64,000 nt of DNA, taken from NCBI RefSeq assembly GCF_900141805.1, contig NZ_FQYN01000004.1, forward strand, positions 434,001-498,000, in the 5' to 3' direction. Shown here one piece after another: positions 7,766 through 16,691 of this stretch; the first letter of the stretch is position 1, and each line of letters starts with the position of its first letter. Below the pieces are notes generated by a model, which was given only the letters and a program-made list of their open reading frames with translations, was not told the DNA's origin and did not search any database. Source of the DNA: Hymenobacter daecheongensis DSM 21074 (GTDB lineage: Bacteria; Bacteroidota; Bacteroidia; Cytophagales; Hymenobacteraceae). The translations under genes and the position numbers were made by a program.

Positions 7766-8647
7766 CTACGCCCCGGCCGGCACCTGCTCAATGCGGTCGG
7801 CGACGCGCTGCATGAGCCACATGGGCGTGCTGGTGGCGCCGCAAATGCCCACGCTGGCAGCGTTTTCGAACCACTCGTCCTGCAGCTCCTCCTCGTTTTC
7901 AATAAAGTAGCTGCGCGAGTTGTGCTGATTTACCACAGTGAACAGGGCTTTGCCGTTGGAGCTTTTGCGCCCGCTCACGAAGATGATGACATCGTGCAGC
8001 ACGGCAAATTTGGCCAGGGCCGGCTCGCGGTTGCTCACCTGCCGGCAGATGCTGTCGTTGGCATCAAACGAAGCCAGCTCGCCCCCGGCGGCAGCAATGC
8101 GCTCCTCTATCACCTGCTTCATGTGGTAAAAGCCGGCGGTACTTTTGGTGGTCTGACTGAATAGCGTGACGGGCCGGCTGAAGTCGATCTGGTCCAGGTC
8201 GGCCTCGGTCATCACAATGATGGCGCGGTTGCCGGTCTGGCCCGTGAGGCCGGCCACTTCGGCGTGGCCGGGCTGCCCATAAATGACGATCTGGCCATTC
8301 TGGCGTTGGCTGGCATCGAAGGCGTGCTTCACGCGGTTCTGGAGCTTGAGCACCACCGGGCACGAGGCATCAATCAGCTCAATGTTGTTGCGCAGGGCCA
8401 GCGCGTAGGTTTCCGGCGGCTCGCCGTGCGCCCGAATCAGCACCTTGCAGTCGTGCAGGGTTTCCAGCTGCGCGCGGTCAATGATGCGCAGGCCCTGGGC
8501 GTGCAGGCGCTCCACTTCCATGCGGTTGTGCACAATGTCGCCGAGGCAGTACAGGGTTTCATCCTGCGCCAGCTCGTCTTCTGCCATCTGAATGGCAAAC
8601 TCGACGCCGAAGCAATAGCCGGAATTCTTATCGATAGTGACGTTCAT
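7766..8647 (-). CDS. ispH: 4-hydroxy-3-methylbut-2-enyl diphosphate reductase
   Basis: A 293-residue IspH (LytB), the [4Fe-4S] enzyme that makes IPP and DMAPP in the last step of the MEP isoprenoid pathway. The three cluster-ligand cysteines are visible: C12 (GYCFGV), C96 (DASCPVV) and C269 (VGICGATSTP). The substrate-binding His (RAHGEPPET) and TKSTAGFYH regions are also present. Length is within the usual 280-320 range. The gene lies 57 nt downstream of cmk on the same strand; ispH and cmk are often neighbours or fused in other bacteria. Confidence 0.96.
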   Translation of the reverse strand: MNVTIDKNSGYCFGVEFAIQMAEDELAQDETLYCLGDIVHNRMEVERLHAQGLRIIDRAQLETLHDCKVLIRAHGEPPETYALALRNNIELIDASCPVVLKLQNRVKHAFDASQRQNGQIVIYGQPGHAEVAGLTGQTGNRAIIVMTEADLDQIDFSRPVTLFSQTTKSTAGFYHMKQVIEERIAAAGGELASFDANDSICRQVSNREPALAKFAVLHDVIIFVSGRKSSNGKALFTVVNQHNSRSYFIENEEELQDEWFENAASVGICGATSTPMWLMQRVADRIEQVPAGA

Positions 8648-8704
8648 GGGCTCTTTCTCAACAAACGGAACGCGAAGCCGACAGCAAGTTTCGCGCCCTG
8701 ATTC

Positions 8705-9430
8705 TTATACAACCGCCTCACTGCCATTCTGGTCATTGCCCAGCGCCGCCAGCGAAAATAAACTGGCCGAAACCCGCTCCAGTACAAAATCGACCTGCTC
8801 GTCAATCACCATGTGGGTGGTGTCGAGCAGCACCGCGTCGGGGGCGCGGCGCAATGGGCTTTCGGTGCGCGTCGAGTCGATGTAGTCGCGCTTGCGCAGG
8901 TTTTCGGCTATTTCCTCCAGCTCGAAGTGCTCATTTTTCAGGGCCAGCTCCTGCTGCCGGCGCTGGGCGCGGGTGAGCACGTCGGCGGTCATGAACACCT
9001 TCACCTCGGCATCGGGAAACACGGTGGTGCCGATGTCGCGGCCGTCCATCACCACGCCGCGCTTGCGGCCCATACGCTGCTGCTGGCGCACCAGCGTGTG
9101 GCGCACGGCCGGAATCACGGAAACCTCGCTCACGGAGTTGGAAATGCGCATCTGCCGAATTTCATCCTCCCGAATCACGCCGTCGAGGCACAGCTCGTTG
9201 CGGCCGGTTTTGCGGTTGCGCTTGAAGGCAATGTGAATGTCGTGCAGGGCCTGCTCGATGCGGGGCAAGTCGTCGAAGGCAATGTCGCGCTCCAATAAGT
9301 ACAGCGTCACGGCCCGGTACATGGCCCCGGTGTCGATGTAGGCGTAGCCCAGCTCGGCGGCCACGGCTTTGGCCGTAGTGCTCTTGCCGCACGAAGAGTA
9401 GCCGTCGATGGCAATGACGATTTTTCTCAT
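8705..9430 (-). CDS. cmk: (d)CMP kinase
   Basis: A 241-residue cytidylate kinase starting MRKIVIAIDGYSSCGKSTTA at 9430. The Walker A motif GYSSCGKST follows directly, so the upstream in-frame ATG (9469) is less likely. The CMP-binding region DTGAMYRAVTLYL and MDGRDIGTTVFPDAEVKVFM are diagnostic. It phosphorylates CMP and dCMP in pyrimidine recycling. It is probably co-transcribed with ispH downstream. Confidence 0.95.
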   Translation of the reverse strand: MRKIVIAIDGYSSCGKSTTAKAVAAELGYAYIDTGAMYRAVTLYLLERDIAFDDLPRIEQALHDIHIAFKRNRKTGRNELCLDGVIREDEIRQMRISNSVSEVSVIPAVRHTLVRQQQRMGRKRGVVMDGRDIGTTVFPDAEVKVFMTADVLTRAQRRQQELALKNEHFELEEIAENLRKRDYIDSTRTESPLRRAPDAVLLDTTHMVIDEQVDFVLERVSASLFSLAALGNDQNGSEAVV

Positions 9431-9468
9431 AGCAAACTGGGAGGGCGCAGAAGGGCTCGAAGCAGACA

Positions 9469-9861
9469 CTAGATCCAGGTTTTACGCCGGGGCTCCGAGG
9501 CCAGCCGGGCAGGAATACTCGCAAAAAACGCCGCCACCGACTCCGCCGGCCCCTGCGCCAGCTGCTGCGACACGCGGTAGAACGGATTGAAAAAATGGTC
9601 GCCCCGAATGCCGATGCCGGTGGTGCCATCGGGCCCGGCGGCCCAGGTGCCCTGGTACGTTTCCACCATACACTGGCCCAGAAAGCAGCCCAGCGCCTTA
9701 ATCACACCCTCGCGCTCGGCATCCGTAATGGCGGGGCGCTGGGCTTCGATAAGGTCATCGAGCCGCTGCACGGCGGCGGCATCGTAGCTGTTTACCTGCA
9801 GCTGGTGGCGCACGGCTTCGGCGGCGGCGCGCAGGGCGGCAAGAGGATTTTCAGGAGCCAT
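9469..9861 (-). CDS. Hypothetical protein upstream of cmk
   Basis: A 130-residue soluble, mainly helical protein with an Ala/Gln-rich N-terminus and a segment ALGCFLGQCMVETYQGTW followed by NPFYRVSQQLAQGP. This layout (short helix, LG..G, then Trp, then NPF and a helix) recalls DUF3806-like and some immunity-protein-like families, but the match is too weak to name. It has no signal peptide. Its stop is 38 nt before the cmk start on the same strand, so it is probably in the same transcript. Confidence 0.65.
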   Translation of the reverse strand: MAPENPLAALRAAAEAVRHQLQVNSYDAAAVQRLDDLIEAQRPAITDAEREGVIKALGCFLGQCMVETYQGTWAAGPDGTTGIGIRGDHFFNPFYRVSQQLAQGPAESVAAFFASIPARLASEPRRKTWI

Positions 9862-9875
9862 AGGCGAACGGTCGG

Positions 9876-10565
9876 TCAGGGGCGCGGTTGGGCGGCGGTT
9901 TGAAGAAAGCGCGTGGTGCGCGTATCGGCGTATTGGGCCAGCAGGCGCGGCAGGTGGCGGCGGCCCGTGCGGCCAGCCCGCAGCTCGGCCACCAGCGCGG
10001 GGTCGTCGGCCAGCAATACCAGCATCAACTGCCGGAAAGCGGCTTTCTGCCGGGGCACCAGCAGCCAGCCGGCGGCATCTTTGCGAATCACGAGGCGGTG
10101 CGGCATGATGAGCAGGTCAAGCAAAGAGCGGGCTTCATCGGTCACATCCACCAGCTGCATGCCGGCCCCGCGGAACTTCTGCCGCCCAAAAACCGCCGAA
10201 AAGCGGCCCAGCTTACCCGGCGGCAGCCCGGCCACGGTGACTACCGTATCGGCGTAGCTGTCCACGAAGGCGGTCATGTCCTCGGGCGAAAAGGCACGGT
10301 AGTAGTCGCCGGTTTCATTCATATATACCCGGTCGGTGAGCCAGCCGGCTATCTGCACCGGGTGCCACTGCCCATCGAGGCCGCGGAAGGTGCCGGGGTG
10401 GCTGCCGGGCTCGTAGCGCAGCGTAGGGTCGCGGGTGTACTTATCATAAGAGCCCGGCGCGATGAACGCGGCCCGCCCCTGCCCGACGCCGCGCCCGGCC
10501 AGCAGCAGCAGCGCGGCCAGCAGGCAAGGGCAGAATACGGAGGCAGCGGCGCGGCAGTAGTTCAC
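9876..10565 (-). CDS. Hypothetical exported protein
   Basis: A 229-residue protein with an N-terminal hydrophobic signal region (CPCLLAALLLLAGRG). A soluble domain with no motif I recognise follows (SYDKYTRDPTLRYEPGSH; FVDSYADTVVTVAGLPPGKL; LIMPHRLVIRKDAAG). The C-terminus is Arg-rich. It is 14 nt upstream of the next gene on the same strand and likely co-transcribed. Function unknown. Confidence 0.65.
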   Translation of the reverse strand: MNYCRAAASVFCPCLLAALLLLAGRGVGQGRAAFIAPGSYDKYTRDPTLRYEPGSHPGTFRGLDGQWHPVQIAGWLTDRVYMNETGDYYRAFSPEDMTAFVDSYADTVVTVAGLPPGKLGRFSAVFGRQKFRGAGMQLVDVTDEARSLLDLLIMPHRLVIRKDAAGWLLVPRQKAAFRQLMLVLLADDPALVAELRAGRTGRRHLPRLLAQYADTRTTRFLQTAAQPRP

Positions 10566-10622
10566 AAACGGGCAGAGCAGGCGAAGCGAAAGAGAAAACA
10601 GGAAAAAAAGCGGTAGCCGGGC

Positions 10623-10781
10623 TTAGTGGCTGTCGCAGGGGCAGGGCGCTTTCCCGAATTTGGCTTTGCGCTTATAGGAAGTCGTTTTTTTCTGCTGGGC
10701 CGTCCGCCGCGCACAGCCCGTAGAGGCCAGGCCGGAGCCGGCTATCAGGGTGGCCAATAGCAAGGTCATAATCTTTCTCAC
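10623..10781 (-). CDS. Small lipoprotein-like peptide
   Basis: A short open frame giving (V/M)RKIMTLLLATLIAGSGLA followed by STGC, then a basic tail ending KAPCPCDSH. The hydrophobic stretch ends in a lipobox-like S-T-G-C. A GTG start at 10781 supplies a basic N-terminus; an ATG at 10769 is the alternative. The protein is about 48-52 residues. Two further cysteines and the His near the C-terminus could bind metal. No family recognised. Confidence 0.55.
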   Translation of the reverse strand: MRKIMTLLLATLIAGSGLASTGCARRTAQQKKTTSYKRKAKFGKAPCPCDSH

Positions 10782-10866
10782 CGGCTCAGATTTTCGGCAA
10801 ATATACGGTTCTTTACCCGTTCGCACCCGACCAATCTCAACCTTTCGCCTTCTTTCCCTTTGCCTC

Positions 10867-12519
10867 ATGCCCGCCGAATTCAGCCTGCGCGCCAATGTTA
10901 TCAATCTGTTTGCCAACACCATAACCCCCGGCACGATCCACGTGGCAGCGGGCCGGATTCGTACGGTCGAGCTTGATAAAACCACCGCCCCCGACCCCAC
11001 CCTGCCCTACGCCCTGCCCGGCTTCGTGGATGCGCACGTGCACGTGGAAAGCTCGTTGCTGGTGCCCGCCGAGTTTGCCCGGCTGGCCGTGACGCACGGC
11101 ACCGTGGCTACCGTGTCCGATCCGCACGAAATTGGGAACGTGCTGGGCGTGGCGGGCGTGGAGTACATGCTGGAAAGCGGCCGGAGCGTGCCGTTTAAGT
11201 TCTGCTTTGGGGCGCCCTCGTGCGTGCCGGCCACCCCGTTTGAAACCGCCGGGGCCACCATTTCGGCCCAGGATATCGAGCAGCTGTTTCAAAACCCGAC
11301 CATCGGCTACTTGGCCGAGATGATGAACTGGCCCGGCGTGCTGCACCGCGACGCAGAAGTGATGGAGAAAATTGCCCTGGCCCAGCGTTACGGCCGCCCC
11401 GTAGATGGTCACGCCCCCGGCCTGCGCGGCGCCGATGCCCGGCGCTACGCCGAAGCTGGCATCAGCACCGACCACGAGTGCTTCACGGCCGAAGAAGCCC
11501 TCGACAAGCTGGCCGTGGGCATGCAAATCCTGATCCGGGAAGGCTCCGCGGCCCGCAACTTCGACGCCCTCATCGACCTGCTGCCCGAGCACTATGAACA
11601 TCTGATGTTCTGCTCCGACGACAAGCACCCCGATACGCTGGTGCTGGGCCACATCAACCAGCTGGTGCAGCGGGCCGTGGGTCGGGGCCAAGACGTGCTG
11701 AAAGTGCTGCGCGTGGCCTGCCTGAACCCGGTGCTGCACTATAAGCTGCCCGTGGGCCTGCTGCGCGAAGGCGACCCCGCCGACTTCATCGTGGTAGATA
11801 ACCTCCAGGATTTCCGGGTGCGCCAGACCTACCTCGATGGTGTGCTGGTGGCTGAAAACGGCGAAACCCGCATTCCGTCGGTGCCCTGCCCGGTCATCAA
11901 TAACTTCCACGCCCGGCCCGTGGCGGCCCAGGATTTCGAGCTAAAAGCACCAAACGCCACGGCTACCGTGCGCGTCATCGAGTGCTTCGACGGCCAGCTC
12001 ATCACCGCTCGCCACGATTTGCCGGCTACCATCGAAAACGGCCTCGTGGTGCCCAATGTGACGCAGGATATACTTAAGCTCACGGTAGTAAACCGCTACG
12101 CGGCAGCCGCGCCGGCCGTGGCCTTCATCCAGGGCTTTGGGCTGCAAGTGGGAGCATTGGCCAGCAGCGTAGGCCACGATTCGCACAACATAACCGCCGT
12201 GGGCTGCGACGACGCGAGCCTGGCCCGCGCCGTGAACCTGGTGATAGAGGCTAAAGGCGGACTGGCCGCCGTGGGCGCTAACGGCGAGGAAATTCTGCTG
12301 CCGCTGCCCGTGGCGGGCCTCATGTCGGATCAGCCCGGCTACCACGTGGCCGAAGCCTACGCCGCCGCCGATGCCCTGGCTAAGCACCTGGGCAGCCCGC
12401 TCGGCGCGCCCTTCATGACGCTTTCCTTCATGGCTCTGCTCGTTATTCCAAGCCTGAAGCTGAGCGACAAAGGCCTGTTCGACGGCGAAGCGTTTCAGTT
12501 CGTGGACGCGGTAGTGTAA
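10867..12519 (+). CDS. ade: Adenine deaminase
   Basis: A 550-residue amidohydrolase starting MPAEFSLRANVINLFANTIT at 10867; earlier in-frame codons lie in the intergenic promoter region. The metal-binding DAHVHVESSL, the SDPHEIGNVLG segment, DGHAPGL, TDHEC and FCSDDKHPD are all present, matching Ade-type adenine deaminases that convert adenine to hypoxanthine in purine salvage. The C-terminal domain carries SVGHDSHNITAVG. Full length. It is divergent from the small lipoprotein gene with 85 bp between starts. Confidence 0.95.
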   Translation: MPAEFSLRANVINLFANTITPGTIHVAAGRIRTVELDKTTAPDPTLPYALPGFVDAHVHVESSLLVPAEFARLAVTHGTVATVSDPHEIGNVLGVAGVEYMLESGRSVPFKFCFGAPSCVPATPFETAGATISAQDIEQLFQNPTIGYLAEMMNWPGVLHRDAEVMEKIALAQRYGRPVDGHAPGLRGADARRYAEAGISTDHECFTAEEALDKLAVGMQILIREGSAARNFDALIDLLPEHYEHLMFCSDDKHPDTLVLGHINQLVQRAVGRGQDVLKVLRVACLNPVLHYKLPVGLLREGDPADFIVVDNLQDFRVRQTYLDGVLVAENGETRIPSVPCPVINNFHARPVAAQDFELKAPNATATVRVIECFDGQLITARHDLPATIENGLVVPNVTQDILKLTVVNRYAAAAPAVAFIQGFGLQVGALASSVGHDSHNITAVGCDDASLARAVNLVIEAKGGLAAVGANGEEILLPLPVAGLMSDQPGYHVAEAYAAADALAKHLGSPLGAPFMTLSFMALLVIPSLKLSDKGLFDGEAFQFVDAVV

Positions 12520-12535
12520 GCTTCAACTACTTATC

Positions 12536-12692
12536 TGTCATCCTGAGCTTGCGAAGGACCTTCCTAATAGTTTACTGCGACCTCCGTTCAACGCATAACG
12601 CTCTTTTGCCATAGCAGCGGCAAAGGGCTTTGCTCATTGAAAAGCATTCGTCACCTAAGTGAAGAAGGTCCTTCGCTTTGCTCAGGATGACA
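12536..12692. repeat. Inverted repeat, family B
   Basis: The left arm is TGTCATCCTGAGCTTGCGAA and the right arm ends TTTGCTCAGGATGACA, separated by about 100 bp. It lies in the 256-bp gap between ade and the response regulator gene; the rest of the gap holds only the terminator below. Confidence 0.8.
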
Positions 12693-12720
12693 GGTGTTTT
12701 GGTAGTGCTCAAAACACAAG

Positions 12721-12754
12721 AAAGCCCGCTGCAAGCATTTGCAACGGGCTTTTT
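12721..12754. terminator. Terminator between ade and the response regulator gene
   Basis: The hairpin AAAGCCCGCTGCA / TGCAACGGGCTTT is flanked by A and T runs, so it could act in either direction between the convergent genes. Confidence 0.65.
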
Positions 12755-12775
12755 GCCTGAAACTCAGGATTCAAC

Positions 12776-13198
12776 TCAGTTTTCCACAAAACGCTTCTTC
12801 AGCAGCTTCTGCATCTTCTCTTCCGTCAGCGGCTTGGCCAGGTATTCCACACCGGCAAACTTGGCCACGCGGGCTGTATCGGCCGAGTGCATGGAGGTTG
12901 TGAGTACGGCCAGCACGGTTTTTTCCTTCACTGTTTCGGGCAGCTGGCTGTATTGCTCCAGAAACTCGAAGCCATCCATGCCGGGCATTTTCAGATCCAC
13001 GAACACCAGCTGGGGCACATCCAGGGCCATCGAGCCTTCGTTGTCGCCACTGCCCCACAGAAAATCGTAGGCCTGCTCGGCGCGGGTGAACGTGTATACC
13101 CGGTCGGCCACGTCCAGGCGGCTCAGCAGACGATTGTTGAGGAAACTGGTGGTTTCGTTGTCATCCACCAGCACCACGTTGCGCAGCTTCTTGGACAT
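12776..13198 (-). CDS. Single-domain response regulator (CheY/Rcp1-like)
   Basis: A 140-residue stand-alone receiver domain. The acidic pair D12-D13, the phospho-acceptor D68 in VFVDLKMPGMDG, the Thr in AVLTTS and the Lys in LAKPL are all in place. There is no output domain, so it probably relays phosphate or acts by protein contact. No cognate kinase is adjacent. The upstream neighbour is the cysteine synthase gene, 57 nt away on the same strand. Confidence 0.9.
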   Translation of the reverse strand: MSKKLRNVVLVDDNETTSFLNNRLLSRLDVADRVYTFTRAEQAYDFLWGSGDNEGSMALDVPQLVFVDLKMPGMDGFEFLEQYSQLPETVKEKTVLAVLTTSMHSADTARVAKFAGVEYLAKPLTEEKMQKLLKKRFVEN

Positions 13199-13254
13199 AG
13201 TCAGGGTCAGTTAAGAGGCGTAAAGATGGCCTTGCGGGGCCGGAGACGAAAATG

Positions 13255-14232
13255 CTAGAGCCAGCCCTGCTCGCGCATCCAGTCGTCGTTATAAATTTTG
13301 CCGAGGTAGCGCGTGCCGTGGTCGGGCAGAATAATGACCATCACGTCTTCCTCTTTCAGGTGTTCTTTGGCGTATTCCAGAGCGCCATGCACCGCCGAGC
13401 CGCATGACCAGCCCACGAACAGACCTTCTTCTTTGGCCAGCCGCCGCGTCATCACGGCCGCATCCTGGTCAGTTACTTTAATGAACAAATCGATGAGGTC
13501 AAAATTAACATTTTTCGGCAGAATGTCCTCTCCAATCCCCTCAGTTTTATAAGGATAGATTTCATTCTCGTCGAAAATGCCCGTCTCCTTATACTTCTTG
13601 AAAACGGAGCCGTAGGTATCCAAGCCCAGCGAAAACACGTTCGGGTTCTGCTCTTTCAGATACTTGGCGGTGCCACAGATGGTGCCGCCGGTGCCCACGC
13701 CGCAGGCCAAATGCGTGATGGTTCCCTCGGTCTGCTTCCAGATTTCGGGGCCGGTGCCCTCGTAGTGCGCCGCCGTGTTCGACATATTGTCGTACTGATT
13801 GGGATAGAACGAGTTAGGTGTTTCCTCGCTCAGGCGCTTGGCCACCGAATAATAAGAGCGCGGATCTTCGGGCGCCACATCGACGGGGCACACCACCACC
13901 TGCGCGCCCACGGCCCGCAGAATGTCGCACTTCTCCTTGCTCTGCTTGTCGCTGATAACGAAGATGCACTTATAGCCTTTGGCAATGGCACCCAGCGCCA
14001 GGCCCATGCCCGTGTTGCCGCTGGTGCCTTCGATGATGGTGCCGCCGGGCTTCAGCAGACCCGCTTTTTCGGCATCTTCAATCATCTTCAGGGCCATCCG
14101 GTCCTTCACCGAGTTGCCGGGGTTGAAATATTCCACCTTGGCCAGCACGGTGCCTTTGATGCCGTCCGCGACCTTGTTGAGCTTCACCAGCGGAGTGTTG
14201 CCAATGGCCTCAACGATGTTGTTCAGATACAT
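13255..14232 (-). CDS. PLP-dependent cysteine synthase / cystathionine beta-synthase family protein
   Basis: A 325-residue fold-type II PLP enzyme starting MYLNNIVEAIGNTPLVKLNK at 14232. PLP Lys43 lies in NPGNSVKDRMALKM. The substrate loop EGTSGNTGMGLA and phosphate-binding GVGTGGTICGTAKYL are present. The long insertion (VDVAPEDPRSYYSVAKRL) and YPNQYDNMSN resemble the catalytic domain of CBS more than CysK. It makes cysteine or cystathionine from serine-derived substrates; which reaction is not decidable here. No CBS regulatory domain is present. Confidence 0.88.
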   Translation of the reverse strand: MYLNNIVEAIGNTPLVKLNKVADGIKGTVLAKVEYFNPGNSVKDRMALKMIEDAEKAGLLKPGGTIIEGTSGNTGMGLALGAIAKGYKCIFVISDKQSKEKCDILRAVGAQVVVCPVDVAPEDPRSYYSVAKRLSEETPNSFYPNQYDNMSNTAAHYEGTGPEIWKQTEGTITHLACGVGTGGTICGTAKYLKEQNPNVFSLGLDTYGSVFKKYKETGIFDENEIYPYKTEGIGEDILPKNVNFDLIDLFIKVTDQDAAVMTRRLAKEEGLFVGWSCGSAVHGALEYAKEHLKEEDVMVIILPDHGTRYLGKIYNDDWMREQGWL

Positions 14233-14265
14233 GAGAGAGAAGGTAATGTTTGGGTAAGAGGACCG

Positions 14266-14273
14266 CAAAGATA
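14266..14273 (-). promoter_or_regulatory. Bacteroidota-type -7 box upstream of the cysteine synthase gene
   Basis: The minus strand reads TATCTTTG, matching the Bacteroidota -7 consensus TAnnTTTG, 33 nt upstream of the start codon. No clear -33 TTG is seen at the usual spacing. Confidence 0.45.
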
Positions 14274-14312
14274 CGGATTTGGCCTCAGCCCTGCCCCACG
14301 CGCCTCACTTCC

Positions 14313-14506
14313 GCCCCCTCTCCGAAGGGAGAGAGGAGCCTGTTGGCGCGAACAAATAAAAGCCGACGGATTTGCCGCCGTTAGCTTTTGTCTTCTGGAG
14401 CATTTTCACACTCCGCCACCAGGGGCGGGGTCGGAGGCAAAAGCCGACGCCCCCGCAACGTCTGCGCTGCCGTGGCTCCCCTCTCCCTTCGGAGAGGGGC
14501 CGGGGG
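14313..14506. repeat. Composite repeat with family D hairpins
   Basis: Two inverted copies of the family D hairpin (CCCCTCTCCGAAGGGAGAG at 14315 on; CTCCCCTCTCCCTTCGGAGA at 14476 on) bracket about 140 bp. The bracketed part contains the repeated phrase AAAAGCCGACG. This fills most of the 391-bp gap between the cysteine synthase gene and sucD; the only other signal there is the sucD promoter. Confidence 0.7.
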
Positions 14507-14524
14507 TGCGGCTTCGGCCGCACC

Positions 14525-14554
14525 TTGCCCGCGCCCCAAAAAACCCTACTTTTG
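14525..14554 (+). promoter_or_regulatory. Predicted sucD promoter
   Basis: TTG at 14525-14527, a 19-bp spacer, then TACTTTTG at 14547-14554. This fits the Bacteroidota housekeeping promoter pattern TTG-N19-TAnnTTTG. The start codon of sucD is about 70 nt downstream. Confidence 0.65.
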
Positions 14555-14623
14555 CACACCGGTAGCCCCTGAGGCCCACTGACTCCCACCCCAAACCGAT
14601 AATATCCTCTAATCTCTCCCCGA

Positions 14624-15505
14624 ATGAGCGTTCTGGTCAACAAGGATTCCAAAGTGATTGTGCAGGGTTTTACGGGCTCCGAAGGCTCGTTTCACGCCCA
14701 GCAGATGATTGAGTACGGCACCAACGTGGTGGGCGGCGTAACGCCCGGCAAAGGCGGCACCCAGCACCTGGAGCGCCCCGTATTCAACACCGTGGCCGAG
14801 GCCGTAGAGCAGGCCGGGGCCGACACCAGCATCATTTTCGTGCCGCCGGCCTTCGCCGCCGATGCCATTATGGAAGCCGCTGATGCCGGTATCAAAGTCA
14901 TCATCACCATCACCGAAGGCATTCCGACCAAGGATATGATTGCGGTGAAGGAATACCTGAAAGGCCGCGAAGGTGTGCGCATGATCGGGCCGAACTGCCC
15001 CGGCGTGATGACTGCCGGCGAGTGCAAAGTGGGCATCATGCCCGGCTTCATCTTCACCAAAGGCAAAATCGGCATCGTTTCCAAGTCGGGCACGCTGACG
15101 TATGAGGCCGTAGACCAGCTCACCAAAGCCGGCCTGGGCCAGACCACGGCCATCGGCATCGGCGGCGACCCTATCATCGGGACGACCACCAAGGAAGCCG
15201 TGGAGCTGCTCATGAACGACCCCGAAACCGAGGGCATTGTAATGATCGGTGAAATCGGCGGCGGCATGGAAGCCGAAGCAGCCCGCTGGATCAAGGAAAC
15301 CGGCAACAAGAAGCCCGTTGTCGGCTTCATCGCTGGTCAGACGGCCCCTCCCGGCCGCCGCATGGGCCACGCCGGTGCCATCGTAGGTGGTGCCGACGAC
15401 ACGGCGGCAGCCAAAATGGCCATTATGCGCGAGTGCGGCATCCACGTAGTGGATTCGCCCGCCGAGATTGGCGAAACCATGCTGCGCGTGCTAGGCGGCA
15501 AGTAA
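14624..15505 (+). CDS. sucD: Succinyl-CoA ligase (ADP-forming) subunit alpha
   Basis: A 293-residue SucD starting [20 protein letters not shown]. The CoA-binding Rossmann region is N-terminal, followed by GPNCPGVM, and the phosphohistidine is H249 in [12 protein letters not shown]. It forms succinyl-CoA ligase with SucC, which is not in this window, and works in the TCA cycle. The last 34 codons, the stop and a few following bases are duplicated about 2.1 kb downstream with only synonymous changes, so the 3' end of this copy may have been replaced by recombination. Confidence 0.96.
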   Translation: MSVLVNKDSKVIVQGFTGSEGSFHAQQMIEYGTNVVGGVTPGKGGTQHLERPVFNTVAEAVEQAGADTSIIFVPPAFAADAIMEAADAGIKVIITITEGIPTKDMIAVKEYLKGREGVRMIGPNCPGVMTAGECKVGIMPGFIFTKGKIGIVSKSGTLTYEAVDQLTKAGLGQTTAIGIGGDPIIGTTTKEAVELLMNDPETEGIVMIGEIGGGMEAEAARWIKETGNKKPVVGFIAGQTAPPGRRMGHAGAIVGGADDTAAAKMAIMRECGIHVVDSPAEIGETMLRVLGGK

Positions 15506-15514
15506 TTCCAACGC
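15411..15514 (+). repeat. Direct repeat, left copy (3' end of sucD)
   Basis: A 104-bp segment covering the last codons and stop of sucD plus 9 bp. It matches 17524-17627 at all but four positions. The four differences are synonymous or stop-for-stop (GCC/GCT, ATT/ATC, CTA/CTG, TAA/TGA). Confidence 0.95.
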
Positions 15515-15533
15515 GTTTATTTTTAGCTTTCCG

Positions 15534-15568
15534 AAAAAGAGCCCCGCCACCTAGACGGGGCTCTTTTT
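15534..15568 (+). terminator. Intrinsic terminator after sucD
   Basis: AAAAAGAGCCCCG and CGGGGCTCTTTTT form a strong hairpin ending in a T-run, only 12 bp before the glycosyltransferase start. It therefore belongs to the inserted segment rather than the ancestral sucD downstream region, which has its own terminator at 17646-17679. Confidence 0.85.
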
Positions 15569-15580
15569 GCTAATAGCCCA

Positions 15581-16564
15581 ATGAATATCTTGCCAATGTG
15601 CAGCTCACCCACCAATAGCTTGCCTCATATATCGGTTGTAATACCAGTTTACGGCTGTGTTGGGACTTTAACGACGCTACATCAACGGCTTACTACAGCC
15701 CTTGCCAATTTGACGAGTAACTACCAGCTTATTCTTGTAAACGATAATAGCCCTGACGGGAGTTGGACAGTGATAGAGTCGTTAGCTGCTACCGATTCGC
15801 AAGTGCTGGGATTGAATCTGAGCCGTAACTTCGGACAGCACGCAGCTATTACCGCAGGTTTGGACCGGGCTGTGGGTGAGTGGGTAGTAGTAATGGACTG
15901 TGACCTGCAGGATGTCCCCGAGGAAATACCGAATCTGTACGCTTACGCCCAGTCTCACGAGTTGGATATAGTTTTCGGCCGGCGCGTTAATCGGCAGGAT
16001 ACAGCTACCAAACAACTGACCGGTAGAGTTTTTCACCGCGCGTTGGCTTGGCTCGGAGGGCCACAACATGACCCAACTACAGGCAACTTTGGGATCTTTC
16101 ACCACCGGGTAGTGGTCGCTTTACAGTTGCTCCGCGAACCAATTCGGGCTTTTCCTCTACAGGTACGATGGCTGGGCTTTCGGCAAGGAAGCCTAAATGT
16201 GCAGCATGCGGCCCGTGAGCGAGGCCAGAGTAGCTATAGCTTCGGCCAGTTGTTACGGTTAGCTTTCATGGTTATCTTATCATACAGTGACAAGCCTCTC
16301 CGTCTGTTGGTAAAGTTGGGCGGAGTCATTGTGGTAGGAGCGCTGTTGGGTACAACTGGGCTATTATATGGGCAAGTGTTTGGTACTAGCAACTCTACTT
16401 TGTGGCTAATGAAGTTTACGCTGCTTAGCATATGGCTGTTGGGAGGGCTGCTATTGGGCGCAATGGGTCTGGTTGGCTTGTATGTTAGTCGAACATTCGA
16501 TGGAGTTAAGAATAGGCCGCTTTACATAATACGAGAAGAAACCGGTGCCAACACTTCAAAATAG
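15581..16564 (+). CDS. Family 2 glycosyltransferase (GtrB/DPM1-like) with two C-terminal TM helices
   Basis: A 327-residue GT2 enzyme. The GT-A fold is at residues 15-230: VVIPVYG near 20, LVNDNSPDGSW near 53, and D106-C-D108-L-Q-D111 as the metal and sugar-nucleotide motif. Two membrane helices follow at about 245-268 and 278-302, as in GtrB and bacterial DPM1-like enzymes that transfer a sugar from a nucleotide to undecaprenyl phosphate. Base composition is clearly more AT-rich than the neighbours. It is the first gene of the segment between the sucD 3' repeats. An ATG at 15596 is an alternative start. The donor sugar is unknown. Confidence 0.87.
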   Translation: MNILPMCSSPTNSLPHISVVIPVYGCVGTLTTLHQRLTTALANLTSNYQLILVNDNSPDGSWTVIESLAATDSQVLGLNLSRNFGQHAAITAGLDRAVGEWVVVMDCDLQDVPEEIPNLYAYAQSHELDIVFGRRVNRQDTATKQLTGRVFHRALAWLGGPQHDPTTGNFGIFHHRVVVALQLLREPIRAFPLQVRWLGFRQGSLNVQHAARERGQSSYSFGQLLRLAFMVILSYSDKPLRLLVKLGGVIVVGALLGTTGLLYGQVFGTSNSTLWLMKFTLLSIWLLGGLLLGAMGLVGLYVSRTFDGVKNRPLYIIREETGANTSK

Positions 16565-16691
16565 ATGATATAAAAGATAGGAATTAATAGTATTCTTTTT
16601 ACTTACCAGTAGTTTGATTTATGACTAGAAACATATATACTTGTGCTTTGCAAATAAACTTATTTCTTTTTCTGCTCTTTTTTTCCTCTGC